Part shown: in pieces, positions 11,701 to 26,700 of the stretch
Numbering within the stretch: the stretch's first letter is position 1
How the letters are laid out: every line of letters starts with the position of its first letter
Origin: Omphiscola glabra
Taxonomy: Eukaryota > Mollusca > Gastropoda > Lymnaeidae
Reading direction: 5' to 3'
NCBI GenBank assembly: GCA_964017045.1
Contig: OZ024796.1
Span: 21,909,510 to 21,973,509, forward strand
DNA: 64,000 nt
Notes under the pieces: generated by a model
The model's input: only the letters and a program-made list of their open reading frames with translations
What the model was told of the DNA's origin: nothing
The model's database searches: none
Translations under genes and position numbers: made by a program

Positions 11701-14700
11701 AGAATATACCACTTAGCAACGTATAGTGTCAAGCATGTGACACACCCCCAAAGATCCCACCTCTTCGCCTGAGTAGATGTTACCACATTGTGCATGTCCC
11801 ACCCCAAAGATCCCGCCTCTTCGCCTGAGTAGATGTTACCACATTGTGCATGTACCACCCCAAAGATCCCACCTCTTCGCCTGAGTAGATGTTACCACAT
11901 TGTGCATGTCCCACCCCAAAGATCCCACCTCTTCGCCTGAGTAGATGTTACCACATTGTGCATGTCACACTCCATCGATCCCACCTCTTCGCCTGAGTAG
12001 ATGTTACCACACTGTGCCATGCCCACCCTTGTCAAGCATGGGAACGATCTTTCTCTGACCCATACTAGTAATATTATTACCCAAATCTCTCATTACTCCA
12101 ACAAAAAGTTTTAAAAAATATATATATTTTACACTAGTAAAAATGCCCATCAAAAGCAAAGCACAAAATGTGCAATAATATTTTTTTTTTTTTTATACAT
12201 TTCCAACCTCGCCACAGGGCTCGTTTCATTGAAACCTACGCCCATCGGAACATTCACAGGTTGTTTACACAGGACTTCATCATTTCAATATTTACCTGGA
12301 GGTACCCGTGTGCTGGAGACGACCCCACCAGTTCTACCGACAATGGACTCCACCGCTTGCTGGGAGTGTCGGGGCTGCCAGGGACCGGGACAATACCGAG
12401 AGATTCGTGGGTCTTGGCTCGTGGCGACCATATGATAGTCCATTCACTGAGACCCCCGAGGCCACACCGAGTGGTGGAGACGAGGCTATGGACAAACTCC
12501 CCCCCCCCCCCCCCCAGGTGCGATCTGAACCACACACACAAAAATGCACCTACCTCGTAATAAACTCGAAATGTCACTCCCGTTATGTGACAACGGCGTT
12601 ATAGTTTCTTTCATAAGTCAAATTTTATCACGGTGATGCAAACACTATTGATGAACAGACAAACGTGTCTGTATAGAAGACGAGAACTCATTTCCTACCA
12701 AGCTAGAAAAATCATCCATAAGATATTAACTCAGGGGTTCTCAACCTTCCGCGACCCTTTAATACAGTTCCTCGTGTTGTGGCGACCCCTGGGAAAGGGT
12801 CGTTCGACCCCCGAAGGGTTCGTGACCCACAGGTTGTGAACCGCTGCATTAACTGAAATAAAAGTGGAATTTCTACCAGAGCATCAAGTGAAGAGACTTT
12901 TGACAGATAGAGGAATTCCATCCACTTAGACTGTCCATTCAAATGACGAGGTCTAGTGGTCAGGTTTGCATCACATTTTTATTTCCTTCCAGAGCGAGAT
13001 CTACACGCGCGGATGTTATACTTTGTTGTTATCTACACGATAACGGGTGAAGGTGATGCTAGAAGGGGTTGATGAAACTGATGAGCTGGGGGTCAATTGA
13101 AGAGAGGGTGGGTGTGTCAGATCTACAAATGGAACATGCGTTGATTAATGTGTGACCAATCCCCCCCCCCCCCCAACCATGTGTCAAGTCACACGTGATA
13201 TTAAGTCTACAGGGGGGGGGGGTGGGGTTGTTGATGGTCCCAGGCAGGGGCGATATGTGTTTTATTGGGAGCACATTTACACGGGTGGGCGTGGCCCAAT
13301 GTGGTATCTACCCAGGCGAAGAGGTGGAATCGATGGGGTGGGTCACAAACAGGGGTGGGCAAGGCACAATGTGGTAACATCTACTCAGGTGGAGAAGGGG
13401 TACAAGGTGGTCACAGCCAGTCTAGAGATCAACTGGCGGGGTCATATCTGCACACGAGGGGGTAGGGGGGGGGTCTTACCTCACCTTGATGCTGTACGAC
13501 TCACAAGACAGTGGGACACGTGTTTGATAGTCCCATGAAGGTTAACATACCTTACCATGAATAGTCTCATGAAGGTAAACATATCTGACTACGGATAATC
13601 TCCTATTAAGGTAAACATACCTTACTGTGAATATTGTCCCATGAAGGTAAACATACCTTACTGTGAATATTGTCACATGAAGGTAAACATAACTTACTAT
13701 GAATATTGTCCCATGAAGGTAAACATACCTTACTATGAATATTGTCCCATGAAGGTAAACATACCTTACTGTGAATATTGTCCCATGAAGGTAAACATAC
13801 CTTACTATGAATATTGTCCCATGAAGGTAAACATACCTTACTTGGGATATTGTCCCATGATGGTAAACATACCTTACTTGGGATATTGTCCCATGATGGT
13901 AAACATACTTTACTTAGGATATTGTCCCATGATTGTAAACATACCGTACTACAGACGTAACTTCAACGACATCCCCAACAATGGCTTACGTGGATGATTA
14001 GTTAGCGTAGCATGCGTTCCTAAAGACAGGTAAGGTGGGGGTGGGGGCGTGGGGCTGGTATTGGAGTTTTCAAGGTCACATAAAATTAAGTGTCATGCAA
14101 AGAAAACAACGAGTGAATCTGGGGTGATGTCGGGGCAGATGGTTGAGACGTGGGTTGGTGGTGGTAAGGTGAGGGGTGGCGGAGGAGGAAAGGTGTTAGT
14201 GAGTGGTGGATGCAAGGTGTGGCTGGGTTGTGGAGGGTGCAAGGTGTGGCTGGGTTGTGGAGGGTGCAAGGCGTGGCTGGGTTGTGGAGGATGCAAGGTG
14301 TGGCTGGGTTGTGGAGGGTGCAAGGTGTGGCTGAATTATAGGGGATACAAGGTGTGGCTGGGTTGTGGGAGGGGGGGCAAGGTGTGGAATGAAATCGTAA
14401 GCATGATAATGTCCGACTGATAGTCTACAAGACAAAGACGGGAAGGTGTAAACCGGGAGATTAAAGTAGTACTACCCACCGCCAATCACGGGTTGTCATC
14501 ACCGACCCGAGATAACAACTATTCTCCGAGAGTATCGCGCGAGCCCTAATCGATGATATCTTGGTGGATAAAAAAAAAAATTTAATAATAATAAAAAAAA
14601 AAAAATAGCTTGAAAAAAAAATTAACTAAATTTGAATAAGAGACTCAAAGAAACGAACTGTTTTCTCTGCAAACTTTAAAACACAATATTGAATCATGTA

Positions 14701-17700
14701 CAACGAAATCGTTGAAAGGAAGAGATATTTTTTTGAAATCTCAAATCACCAAGTCACCACCAGAAGAGCTTCACTCTTATTGTATAAATAATATTTTTTT
14801 TTTTAGCGCCGAGAGCTTAAAAACAATTCCAAAAATATCAGTAATGTTAAATTGCAAATCTGAGTTGACCTTTGACATGACATCAAAAGTTGATGAGGCA
14901 AACATGTACGTCAAGTAAGATGTTAAAACATGTACGTCAAGTAAGATGTTAATACGTGTACGTCAAGTAAGATGTTAATACATGTACGTCAAGTAAGATG
15001 TTAATACGTGTACGTCAAGTAAGATGTTAATACGTGTACGTCAAGTAAGATGTTAAAACATGTACGTCAAGTAAGATGTTAAAACATGTACGTCAAGTAA
15101 GATGTTAATACGTGTACGTCAAGTAAGATGTTAAAACGTGTACGTCAAGTAAGATGTTAATACGTGTACGTCAAGTAAGATGTTAAAACATGTACGTCAA
15201 GTAAGATGTTAAAACATGTACGTCAAGTAAGATGTTAATACGTGTACGTCAAGTAAGATGTTAATACGTGTACGTCAAGTAAGATGTTAATACGTGTACG
15301 TCAAGTAAGATGTTAATACGTGTACGTCAAGTAAGATGTTAATACATGTACGTCAAGTAAGATGTTAATACATGTACGTCAAGTAAGATGTTAATACATG
15401 TACGTCAAGTAAGATGTTAATACATGAACGTCAAGTAAGATGTTAATACATGTACGTCAAGGAAGATGTTAATACATGTACGTCAAGTAAGATGTTAATA
15501 CATGTACGTCAAGTAAGATGTTAATACATGTACGTGAACCCAAACGTTTCAGCATATCTTAATAAGAACACGTGGTGACCGCCAACACAAAGAGAGCCAT
15601 AGGTACAGTGAACGAAAACAATGGTACAGTTAAGAAAACATTGGTGCAGTTAAGAAAACATTGGTACAGTTAAGAAAACATTGGTACAGTGCAAGAAAAC
15701 ACTTTTGGTACATTACATTATTACAGTGTTGAAAAATAAACACTAGTAGAAATTTTGGCAAACAAGTACTGGTACACTGTTGGCAAAAAAATACTGGCAC
15801 AGTGTTGACATGCAAATACTGGTACAGTGTGATCGACTTCGGAGCAACATTTATTTGTTGAAGGACAAAACTGCACATCGAAAAGGGAAGTGCACAAAGG
15901 CATCTTATCCCAGCCGAGGATGAAACGAGTTTTACTGTATGGTGAGTTTATGAGCACATACGGCGTTTCCTCGTAAAAATGATAAGGTAGCAAAGGCAAC
16001 AACTCCTGTTCGGTTGAAGGGGAATATGCCAAGTCAGGGGAAGGGGGCAAAAAGGGGGAAACAATAAGAAAAAAATGTGGCCTAGCGCCAAAGCCACACA
16101 GGGCGCACATTCCTTACTACAACAATAGCGATAGTAGGCTTCACATTGGAGCTATACAACAATAACGATAGTATGCTTTACATTATTGCATGGAACTGTA
16201 CAATAATAGTCATAGTAAGCTTAACAGTGGATTCATACAACAATAGTGATAGTTGGCTTCATATTATACAAAGCGATAGTAGGCATCACATTGGAACTAT
16301 ACAACAATAGCGATAGTGGGCGTAACATTGGAACTATACAGCAATAGCGCTAGCAGGCGTAACATTGGAACTATACAACAATAGAGATAGTAGGCGTAAT
16401 ATTGGAACTATACAACAATGTAATTAGCAGGCATCACATTAGAAATAGTTTATCTCAATTAACTTTAGTCACTAACAGAGTGTCGTTTTGTGAGAGACTT
16501 CCTTGGATGTCCTTGCTGGACACATCTCATTAGCACCCGTACCGGTGGGTCCAGAAATGGCGAAAACATTTATTAAGTGCATCAATAATTATGTGATTGT
16601 GCACAAAGTGTATTATAAATTAATTCTGTGAATGTACACAAAGTGTATTATAAATTAATTCTGTGAATGTACACAAAGTGTATTATAAATTAATTATGTG
16701 GCTGTACACAAAGTGTATTATAAATTTATTATGTGGCTGTACACAAAGTGTATTATAAATTAATTCTGTGAATGTACACAAAGTGTATTATAAATTAATT
16801 CTCACTATGTACGCATACACGATTTTATCCCATTGTGTAAGCTTTCCTTCCTTCTTGCCATCAGACGACACGTGTTATCCTCAAGTGAGAATTGATCAGT
16901 GAATGGTAACTGCTTACGGGTATTCTACAATGTACCCAGGTTAATGTCGCACACGAAGTACATACGCGCATGCTGTACCACAAAGCACGTACGAACATGC
17001 TGTACCACAAAGTACGTACGCGCGTGCTCTAACACAAAGTACGTACGCGCGTGCTGTACGACAAAGTAGGTATGAACGTGCTGTACCACAAAGAACGTAC
17101 GCGCATGCTGTACGACAAGGTACGTACGAACGTGCTGTACCAGTACCAAATTTAACGGCCGTGCTCTGGGCGATTGAAAACAATAATTCTACATTTAAAA
17201 AAATATTAAAACAACAACATTCTGTTTCATTGGAATTTTAGAACACTGTGACCAGCTACTGACAGCTTCCAGCTATTGACAGCTTCCAGCTATTGACAAC
17301 TTCCAGCTACTGACAGCTTCCAGCTACTGACAGCTTCCAGCTACTGACAGCTTCCAGCTACTGACAGCTTCCAGCTACTGACAGCTTCCAGCTACTGACA
17401 GCTTCCAGCTACTGACAACTGACAGCTTCCAGCTATTGACAGCTTCCAGCTATTGACAGCTTCCAGCTACTGACAGCTTCCAGCTACTGACAGCAACCAG
17501 CTACTGACAGCAACCAGCTACCGACAGCGTCCAGCTACTGACAGCAACCAGCTGAATTCCACTAGAAATCTACTTCAATGTAAAATCTGGAATCACCCTG
17601 CATTTCTTAAAAACATGTCTATGCATTAAATATTTGTATAAAACATGGGTGTACTACAGTTTTCATTATAAAACATGGGTGTACTACAGTTTTCATTAAA

Positions 17701-20700
17701 ATGTTTTTTTTTATTTTAAATATTTGTAAACTTATTTTTAAAAAACAACAACACAAAATAAAAAAAAGATTCCGAAGAAATATGTCCCCAATCTTGGACA
17801 AGGTTTGTATTAATTTGCGACCAACAGACACAAAGCAAGAATCGTAAATTCTATACACAACGGTCCATGAATGGGTGAGTGGGGGGGGGGGGGGGTCGGG
17901 TCCGGGATGGGGGTCGGGACAGGGTCATTGATGTTCAAAGTAATGGGTGGTCACGGACTCAATGATGGGGTGGCGGGGACACGTTGTGGAGGGAAGGAAA
18001 GACGAACTGGCAGCAGCACAATCAAACAGGGGCGGCCCGGACAGGGTGGTAGGTAAACACTGCAAGAATTTGAGCCTTGCGATCTATTTTAGCGCTGAAC
18101 TAACAGCCCTCACTAATTGTGTCGGATGGTTGATAGTTGGACCAACTCCACGAGGCTCAAGAGAGTTCACGATGTTAGGAAAAAGGGGGGGGGGGGGAGA
18201 TAAACCGAGAGGGTGGCGAGCGGTGAAAAAAAAAAAAAAGCAGTCAGGACGTTAAAAGCAAAAATGTGTTGAACTGTTTTTTTTTCTCTTCGTTTTCTTC
18301 ATCTTCTTTCCCTGCCCCCTTAAGGCTTATTTCCATATGAAAAGCCTCGCTTCCTTCACGAGGCCTTTGAGTCGAGGCAATAATGATTGACATTGTCGGA
18401 AAGGGGTGGTGGTGGGGATACCCTGACTCGTCTTCACCAAGGTGGTCTCCCTTAGGCACACACACACACAATCGCGGGTTAAACTTCGCGGTACAATTCA
18501 AGGGCTGATGGTAGTTGTGTAGTTTTTTTTTTATGACTCCCTTCAACTTCGCCCCCACCCCACCCCTCGCGATGTCCTCATCTGGCTGGTAGGGTGGTTT
18601 CACTACAGTCAGCGGTGGAAACGTGAATGCACTTATTTGGTAGACTCGTATGTCAGTCACAGCTGTAATTTCCGGAAACATTGTTTAAAACAACAAAAAA
18701 TCGACACTATCGCCGTGTCGGTTAACTGCAGTGTTAATCAAACAGCAGACGTGACCATCCACCCTCTAGTTTAAGAATTCCCCTGCTGATTGCACCACAC
18801 AATAAGCGCTGTCATTGTCACTGTCGATGTCGCTGTCACTGTCGATGTCGCGACTTCAAGAAGAAAAAACAACAACAACCGCAAAGCAATTCAATAATAG
18901 TTCCTGGAACCACCCAGAGAGACACAGGTGCAGGCCCGTTTACTCTTACGACTTTGGCGTACAGTGTACTATTTTGATGTGTATACATTATATATAATAT
19001 ATATTGTACGTTTATTTTTTACTATTTAGATAATGCATTGAATGATTTTGTGATGATATTGTACGATTTTAAGAGTTTGAGGGTAAACAGGTCTGCAGGT
19101 GGGAATTTTTTGTTTTGTTTACAGTTAAAGAAAAAGGATGTATTGCATCCCCCTCCCCCTTCTTTAAAAGCTAAACAATCTACTAGGGGGGGGGAGGGGA
19201 CGGTCTGTCATCACAATGCTATAAAACACGTCTCAGCTCACTTCAGACTCTACTCGCATTGCCCACCCCCTGTCTCACCTCACTTCAGACTCTACTCGCA
19301 TTGCCCACCCCTCGTCTCAGCTCACTTCAGACTCTACTGGCATTGGCCACCCCTCGTCTCAGCTCACTTCAGACTCTACTCGCATTGCCCCCCCTCGTCT
19401 CAGCTCACTTAAGACTCTACTCGCATTGCCCCCCCCCCGTCTCAGCTCACTTCAGACTCTACTCGCATTGGCCACCCCTCGTCTCAGCTCACTTCAGACT
19501 CTACTCGCATTGCCCCCCCCCCTCGTCTCAGCTCACTTCAGACTCTACTCGCATTGCCCCCCCCCCGTCTCAGCTCACTTCAGACTCTACTCGCATTGCC
19601 CCCCCCCCCCGTCTCAGCTCACTTCAGACTCTACTCGCATTGCCCCGACCCCCTCGTCTCAGCTCACTTCAGACTCTACTCGCATTGCCCCCCTTCCCCG
19701 TCTCAGCTCACTTCAGACTCTACTCGCATTGCCCCCTCCCCCTCGTCTCAGCTCACTTCAGACTCTACTCGCATTGGCCACCCCTCGTCTCAGCTCACTT
19801 CAGACTCTACTCGCATTGCCCCCTCCCCGTCTCAGCTCACTTCAGACTCTACTCGCATTGGCCACCCCTCGTCTCAGCTCACTTCAGACTCTACTCGCAT
19901 TGCCCCCCTCGTCTCAGCTCACTTCAGACTCTACTCGCATTGCCCACCCCTCGTCTCAGCTCACTTCAGACTCTACTCGCATTGCCCACCCTTGTCTCAG
20001 CTCACTTCAGACTCTACTCGCATTGCCCCCCCCCCCCCCCCACCTTTTCAAAAAAAAAAGAAGGAAAAAGCATAATTTAAAAAAATCAGTAGGTTAGATA
20101 AAGTCAAACCTACTGTCAAGACAAAGGTTTTCAACACTGTCAAGACAAAGGTTTTCAACACTGTCAAGACAAAGGTTTTCAACACTGTCAAGACAAAGGT
20201 TTTCAACACTGTCAAGACAAAGGTTTTCAACACTGTCAAGACAAAGGTTTTCAACACTGTCAAGACAAAGGTTTTCAACACTGTCAAGACAAAGGTTTTC
20301 AACACTGTCTAGACAAAGGTTTTCAACACTGTCAAGACAAAGGTTTTCAACACTGACATGATAAAGGTTTTCAACACTGACAAGATAAAGGTTTTCAACA
20401 CTGACAAGATAAAGGTTTTCAACACTGTCAAGATAAAGGTTTTCAACACTGACAAGATAAAGGTTTTCAACACTGTCAAGATAAAGGTTTTCAACACTGA
20501 CAAGATAAAGGTTTTCAACACTGACAAGATAAAGGTTTTCAACACTGACAAGATAAAGGTTTTCAACACTGACAAGATAAAGGTTTTCAACACTGACAAG
20601 ACAAGGTTTTCAACACTGACAAGATAAAGGTTTTCAACACTGTCAAGATAAAGGTTTTCAACACTGACAAGATAACGGTTTTCAACACTGACAAGATAAA

Positions 20701-23700
20701 GGTTTTCAACACTGACAAGATAAAGGTTTTCAACACTGACAAGACAAGGTTTTCAACACTGACAAGACAAGGTTTTCAACACTGACAAGATAAAGGTTTT
20801 CAACACTGTCAAGATAAAGGTTTTCAACACTGACAAGATAAAGGTTTTCAACACTGACAAGACAAGGTTTTCAACACTGACAAGACAAAGGTTTTCAACA
20901 CTGACAAGACAAAGGTTTTCAACACTGTCAAGACAAAGGTTTTCAACACTGACAAGACAACGGTTTTCAACATTGACAAGTCAAAAAGGTTTTCAGCACT
21001 GACAATATAAAGGTTTTCAACACTGACAAGAAACAGGTTTTCAACACTGTCAAGACAAAGGTTTTCAACACTGTCAAGACAAAGGTTTTCAACACTGTCA
21101 AGACAAAGGTTTTCAACACTGACAAGACAAAGGTTTTCAACACTGTCAAGATAAAGGTTTTCAACACTGTCAAGACAAAGGTTGGCTGAGGCTGAGGATA
21201 AAAAAGGCTGAGGCTGTTCATCATGATCATGCATACATTTCCACCACCCATCATCCGACATAGAACTTAGCGCAGCACGTAACATACATCATACAGCATA
21301 CTGTGTAGCCCAGGTTACAACACACAGCGTGGCCCAGCATCCAACGTAGCCCACCGTGCAACAAACAGCACAGCACAGCGTGCAGCCGTGCACACTTCAG
21401 TGAGGGAGTGAGAGAAAGTCTTAGGACAGGAGGTGAGCAGGGAGAACAAAGATACGCCATAATCACCTTAACATTCCAACCTGCCGCCCTCGCCATCCAC
21501 GAGTTCACATCCAATCTTCTGATATTACGGAAACAGATTAAATGAACTTACCAATTGAAAGGTAGGGGTGGAAGGGGGGGGGCGGCTAGGGGTGGAGGCC
21601 TTTAAGGTGGTTTGGGGGGGGGGTGACCTAGGGGTGAAAGTGTCGCCTAAAATTTATTTACATTAGGGTTTTGGCCCTTGTTCCTTAAAAAAAAGATATG
21701 CCATTTTTTTTTTTAAAGTTGAGAACGAATGCTAATTAACAGCACTTTGTAGACAGATGCCTGGGTGAGTACATTGTTATAAATCTAGGCGCGTTCACCG
21801 ACGGTGCTGATTGGTGCCACATCTAAGAGATGTAGGAAAGGTGGGAGGTACTCTGTATACGCTAGATACACTTACCCGTCATAAGTAATGGGTGAAAATA
21901 TATATTTACACATATACTAATTTTATGATACTTCATATTACTTACTGTTGGAACACGTGATCTCAGTACAGTACTTGTACAAAGCACCTACAATTTCATT
22001 TGGGCTTTATAATATATATATATGTGTATATGTACACATCAAATTTAATTATATTATAATTGCCTTGTGGGACTTAGAGCTATATTATTTTAAATTTAAG
22101 CTGCTATGTCGTCAAAATGTTAACAATAGGCTCGACAAAATGTTAACAATTGGCTCAATCCAGGGCCGTTAAGAGACTGAGGCAACCGAGTAATTCCTCC
22201 GGGGCTCTTTACACAATGGAGGACACAGAAGGCTGAGAAGGTGGATTTTTAGAAATTGCGTTTGATACAATTATTTTGAAATTTTGTGGGGCCCAAAATA
22301 TGGATTTACTCGAGCCCAAAATCTTGGAATTACTCGGGGCCCAAAATGTGGATTTGCTCGGGACCCAAAATGTGGATTTACTCGGGGCCCAAAATGTGGA
22401 TTTACTCGGGGCCCAAAATGTGGATTTTCTCGGGACCCAAAATGTGGATTTGCTCGGGGCCCCGAAATTCCGCTCACAACACGGCCGTGAACCAATTCAT
22501 CTTAAGTACAATCACGGTTATAAAATGAGCACCACACATATATATGTATGTATATGTGTATATATATATATGTAAATTGACTGGCATCCTCCACATCCCA
22601 CCCGCGCACACACTAACATTAGAGCGACCCCACACACACACTCGTACCTGTAACACGTGCAGAGAATCACAAACAAAATAAGGATTAAATCTTAGTCCAT
22701 GTCTAGGTCTCAATTACTTGTAATACGGTACAGGACTGGTGCTGACGGGGGTGGGGCAGCACAGATGCGAGGGTGGGGAAGCACTAACTGGCGCTAAGGG
22801 TGGAACACTGATTCTAAAGGCTAAGGGTGGGAACACTAACTGGTGTTTAGGTTGGGAGCACTAACTGGCGCTAAGGGTGGAACACTGATTCTAAAGGCTA
22901 AGGGTGGGAACACTAACTGGTGTTTAGGTTGGGAGCACTAACTGGTGCTAAGGTGGTAGCCCTAAACACTAACTGGTGCTAAGGTTGGTAGCACTAAGCA
23001 CTAACTGGTGCTTTTGGGTTGGAATACTTACATTACAAGTGGGAGCAGCAAAAAAGAAGACCCAACGTAAACAGAAGACCTAGACCTAATACAAACACAA
23101 GACGAGTGATTGAAATCACAGAGGCCCAGCGTACAGAGCCTGTGTGTAAGGGATGGAGCCTACAGTTAAACGGGTACACAATTCTCCACTGGAAACGTTC
23201 TGGGTGGCGCCTATGGCTATATGGGAGGTTTTTGGCTTGTTCCTAGTCTACTAGGGAATACAGGTTTAGGGGGGGGGGGATTCTGGAATTTCTTACTGAC
23301 TCCAGCCTGTACTGCCAGACCGTGCCGACCCCCCCCCCCCCATTACCACCCCTGCCCCTTTACTGTCTCCCCATTTGTACCGTTTACCCACTTTTTCCCT
23401 ATACGTTTTCTCCCCCCCCCCCCTTTTTTTTTCTTCACTCGCATCCCCACCTTACCAAATGTGCGTTCTTCTAAATGTCTTTCTCTGACCGCTTTCCCTC
23501 AACGTAGATTTTTTCCCCCCCCCCACTTTTTACTGTTCACCTGCTGAAGATTACCGAAACAGAGAATAGCACTGTGGGGGCGGGGGTGGAAAGGTTTCAC
23601 TTGGTATGAATGAAGAAGAGATTCGCTCCTCGCACAAATATCTGACCTCGCTCATCCGTCACATCACTCGACGGGCCCATTTATAATTTCACCCTTAGCA

Positions 23701-26700
23701 CTCTTGCCTGCCCCTGTAGCCACGATCAAGCCTTCCCAAGATGTGATCAATGTCAGACAACAGGGGATCAACGTCAGACAACATGGGATCAACATTAAAG
23801 TTAGACAACGTTCACAGAATGAGACACATTTTCAGGCAATGCGACACATTTCAGACAATGAAAACAAATTTCAGACAATGAAGCAAATTTCAGACAATGA
23901 AACAAAGTTCAGACAATGAAACAAATTTTAGTCAATAAAACACATTTCAAAGAATGTTACAAATTTCATGCAGTGACTGGGCGACTGGATCATAATAACG
24001 AAACGGTAACATTTTATAGCAGCAATCGTCGCAGATGTGTACTGTACGCTGTACACGTTCTAGATTTGTACCGATATGTTGTACACCTTCTTGATGTGTA
24101 GCGATATGTTGTACAGGCACTACGTACCAAGACGCATTGTGTACACGAGTAGAGCACACACACTTCACACAGTGTTAAAATGTACACGTGTAACTCACGC
24201 ATGTGCACGGTACACAAATGTTACAACCCTTGTTACTTTTAGTAATTGTCAACTTACTTTTAACCCAGCGACTCTATAAAAATCTTATTTTTTTTAAAAA
24301 CACGCCTCTCCAACAACAAACACTGAGAAAACTACTTAAACGCATCATCCTCGACAGCTACCGACCTCATAATATTACAAACCCCCCCCCCCCCTTTTCC
24401 ACCAGCCATCCTAACTAACAGCCCTTTTCTAAAGTCTAAAGTTAATTTTCGATTATCACAAGGGCGAACTTTTGATTTGTGCTTCTCGTGATGAAGTGAA
24501 TTCATAAAGGTTAAAGGACAGTAGAGTAGGTGAGAAAAGAACGAGGCAGTGGTGAGACAGAAACAGCCACCTTTACTTGTGAGACAGAAAACGCAGCATT
24601 ATCGTGAAAGTATGGTGAGACAGCAACAGCAACACTGATGTGAATGTGTGGTCGTGATGAGACAGCGACGCTGACGTGAATGTGTGGTGAGACAGCAAGA
24701 GCAAAATTGATGCGAATGTGCGGTGAGACAGCAACAGCAACACTGATATGAATGTGTGGAGTGTGGTGTGGTGAAACAGCAACATAGATATGCGGGAAGA
24801 CGGCAACAGACACATAGATGTGTGGTGAGACAGCCGCATAGACGTGTGGTGAGACAGCCACAGACAAGTGAAATGGAGAGAACAACACCAGACGTCGGCA
24901 AGGAAGGCAACCGTTGAGCTATGGCTAGGTACCAATCCTTAGTTTTTTCCCCCTTCTCTCCCCTTGCTGTACGTTCCAATAATAGTAAGAGACCACACAC
25001 CGTCCATTTTTTTCTAGGTCACAATATGGCGGGCGTGTGGTAAACCCTGGTTTAGCGCTACCGGGGTAGGCATGTTTTAGGCTCCAAACTTCGATACAAT
25101 CTGCCCCATTTTCGGAGCCATATACTTGGGGAGCCTTTATCCTAGTCTGGCCACGTTCACGCCGATGGCCCCCAGCTATTTGCCCGGCAATAAAAAGCCT
25201 CCAAGTGAGTTTGAATATTATCCAGTGCTAAGCCACACACGACGTCGACGTCTTCGAGAGACTCCATTCACCGACTTGGACAATTAATTTTCATGTCACG
25301 ATAGGGTAACAGGAGGTGGGATACAACCCTATACGCTTTACGCCAATAGGAATGTAGTGGTACAGCTCTATACACTTTACACAAATATGAATGTAGTGGT
25401 ACAACACAATACAACTTACAACAATATGAATATAGTGGTACAACCCTATACACTTTACATCAATAAAGATTGCAGTTTGCAGTGGTACAACGCAATACAG
25501 TCTACACCAATAAGAATGCAGTGGCACAGCTCAGTACACTTTATGCAAATAATAAAGGAAGTTAGTGGTTCAACTTAATACACATTACACCAATAGGAAT
25601 GTAGTGGTACAACCCAATTGGTATTAATGACCAACTATTTTAAAACGCTGGCTACAAAATATAAATTATAAAAAAGTGGTAAGAGATCTAACTGAGGTAA
25701 CTTGCAGCTATCAGAAACATAACCGATGTTTAACAGGTAAACTGTCAAAGCCAGTGAACCGTAACATGTACTCACCTTCAACCCATAGTTCATCCACATT
25801 GGTCTCCAGGTGTCCAGTTTTTAATCCGACACAGCACAGAGACAGCAACAGTAATCCCAAGAATGTCACCTTCCCACAGTGCAGCTGAAGGATACATCCA
25901 ATACTGTACAAATATCTCTGGAGATGAAGTCTTAACCATAAGGCACACGTGTTCCCTTCAGCCCGACCCTGTGAACCAGAACATAATACAAGAAGGGGTC
26001 ACTATCAGGGAACTTGGGGTCAATATCAGACATAAAATGGAATCAGTAGCAGACAACACGGGGATGAGCAATATCAGACTATTCAGACAACATGGGGTCA
26101 GCATAAGATAACATGGGATCAAGATCAGACTATTCAGACAACACGGGATCAATATCAGACTATTCATACAATATGGTATGGTATCATACAACACATAATA
26201 AAATGATGCACACCATACACCAACATAACAATCTGAACAAGACACACCACAAGATGACAAAATGCTTCTCTCTAATTATTTATCCAAATAATTCTTTATA
26301 TTTCAACTTATATCGCCAGAAGAATAAACAAAAACCGTCCTTGATATTAAATTACATAATTATTAAACTGTCGTGATTGGTGGATGGCTCTGTATGTCAA
26401 AAACAACGTTATTCATGATTCATTCTACTTTCTCGGCTAGCTTCTGTAGTGGTGAAGATGACGTCATTGGGGGGGGGGGGGGAAATACCCTGTTACCCAA
26501 ATTGCAATAAGTATAAGAGATCTTGTATAACCACTTAAAGTAACAATGCTAGTTCTAATGTATAATTAACATTGGCAAACATGACCCAACCAAAAAAAAT
26601 AAATAATTACATAAAAATTATCTAAATGAAAATAAGTACAAGACAATGTGGATAGCTGCTGCTCTTAATTTTAATGAACACCCCAAAACTTCGTTCAAAC

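Noticed and set aside
12168..12604. Overlapping open frames on both strands
   Set aside because: No family resemblance, run through a C homopolymer, and lie in patched intron 2.
15721..16110. 129-codon minus-strand open frame
   Set aside because: Its C-terminal part is translated repeat; no domain and no splice context linking it to patched.
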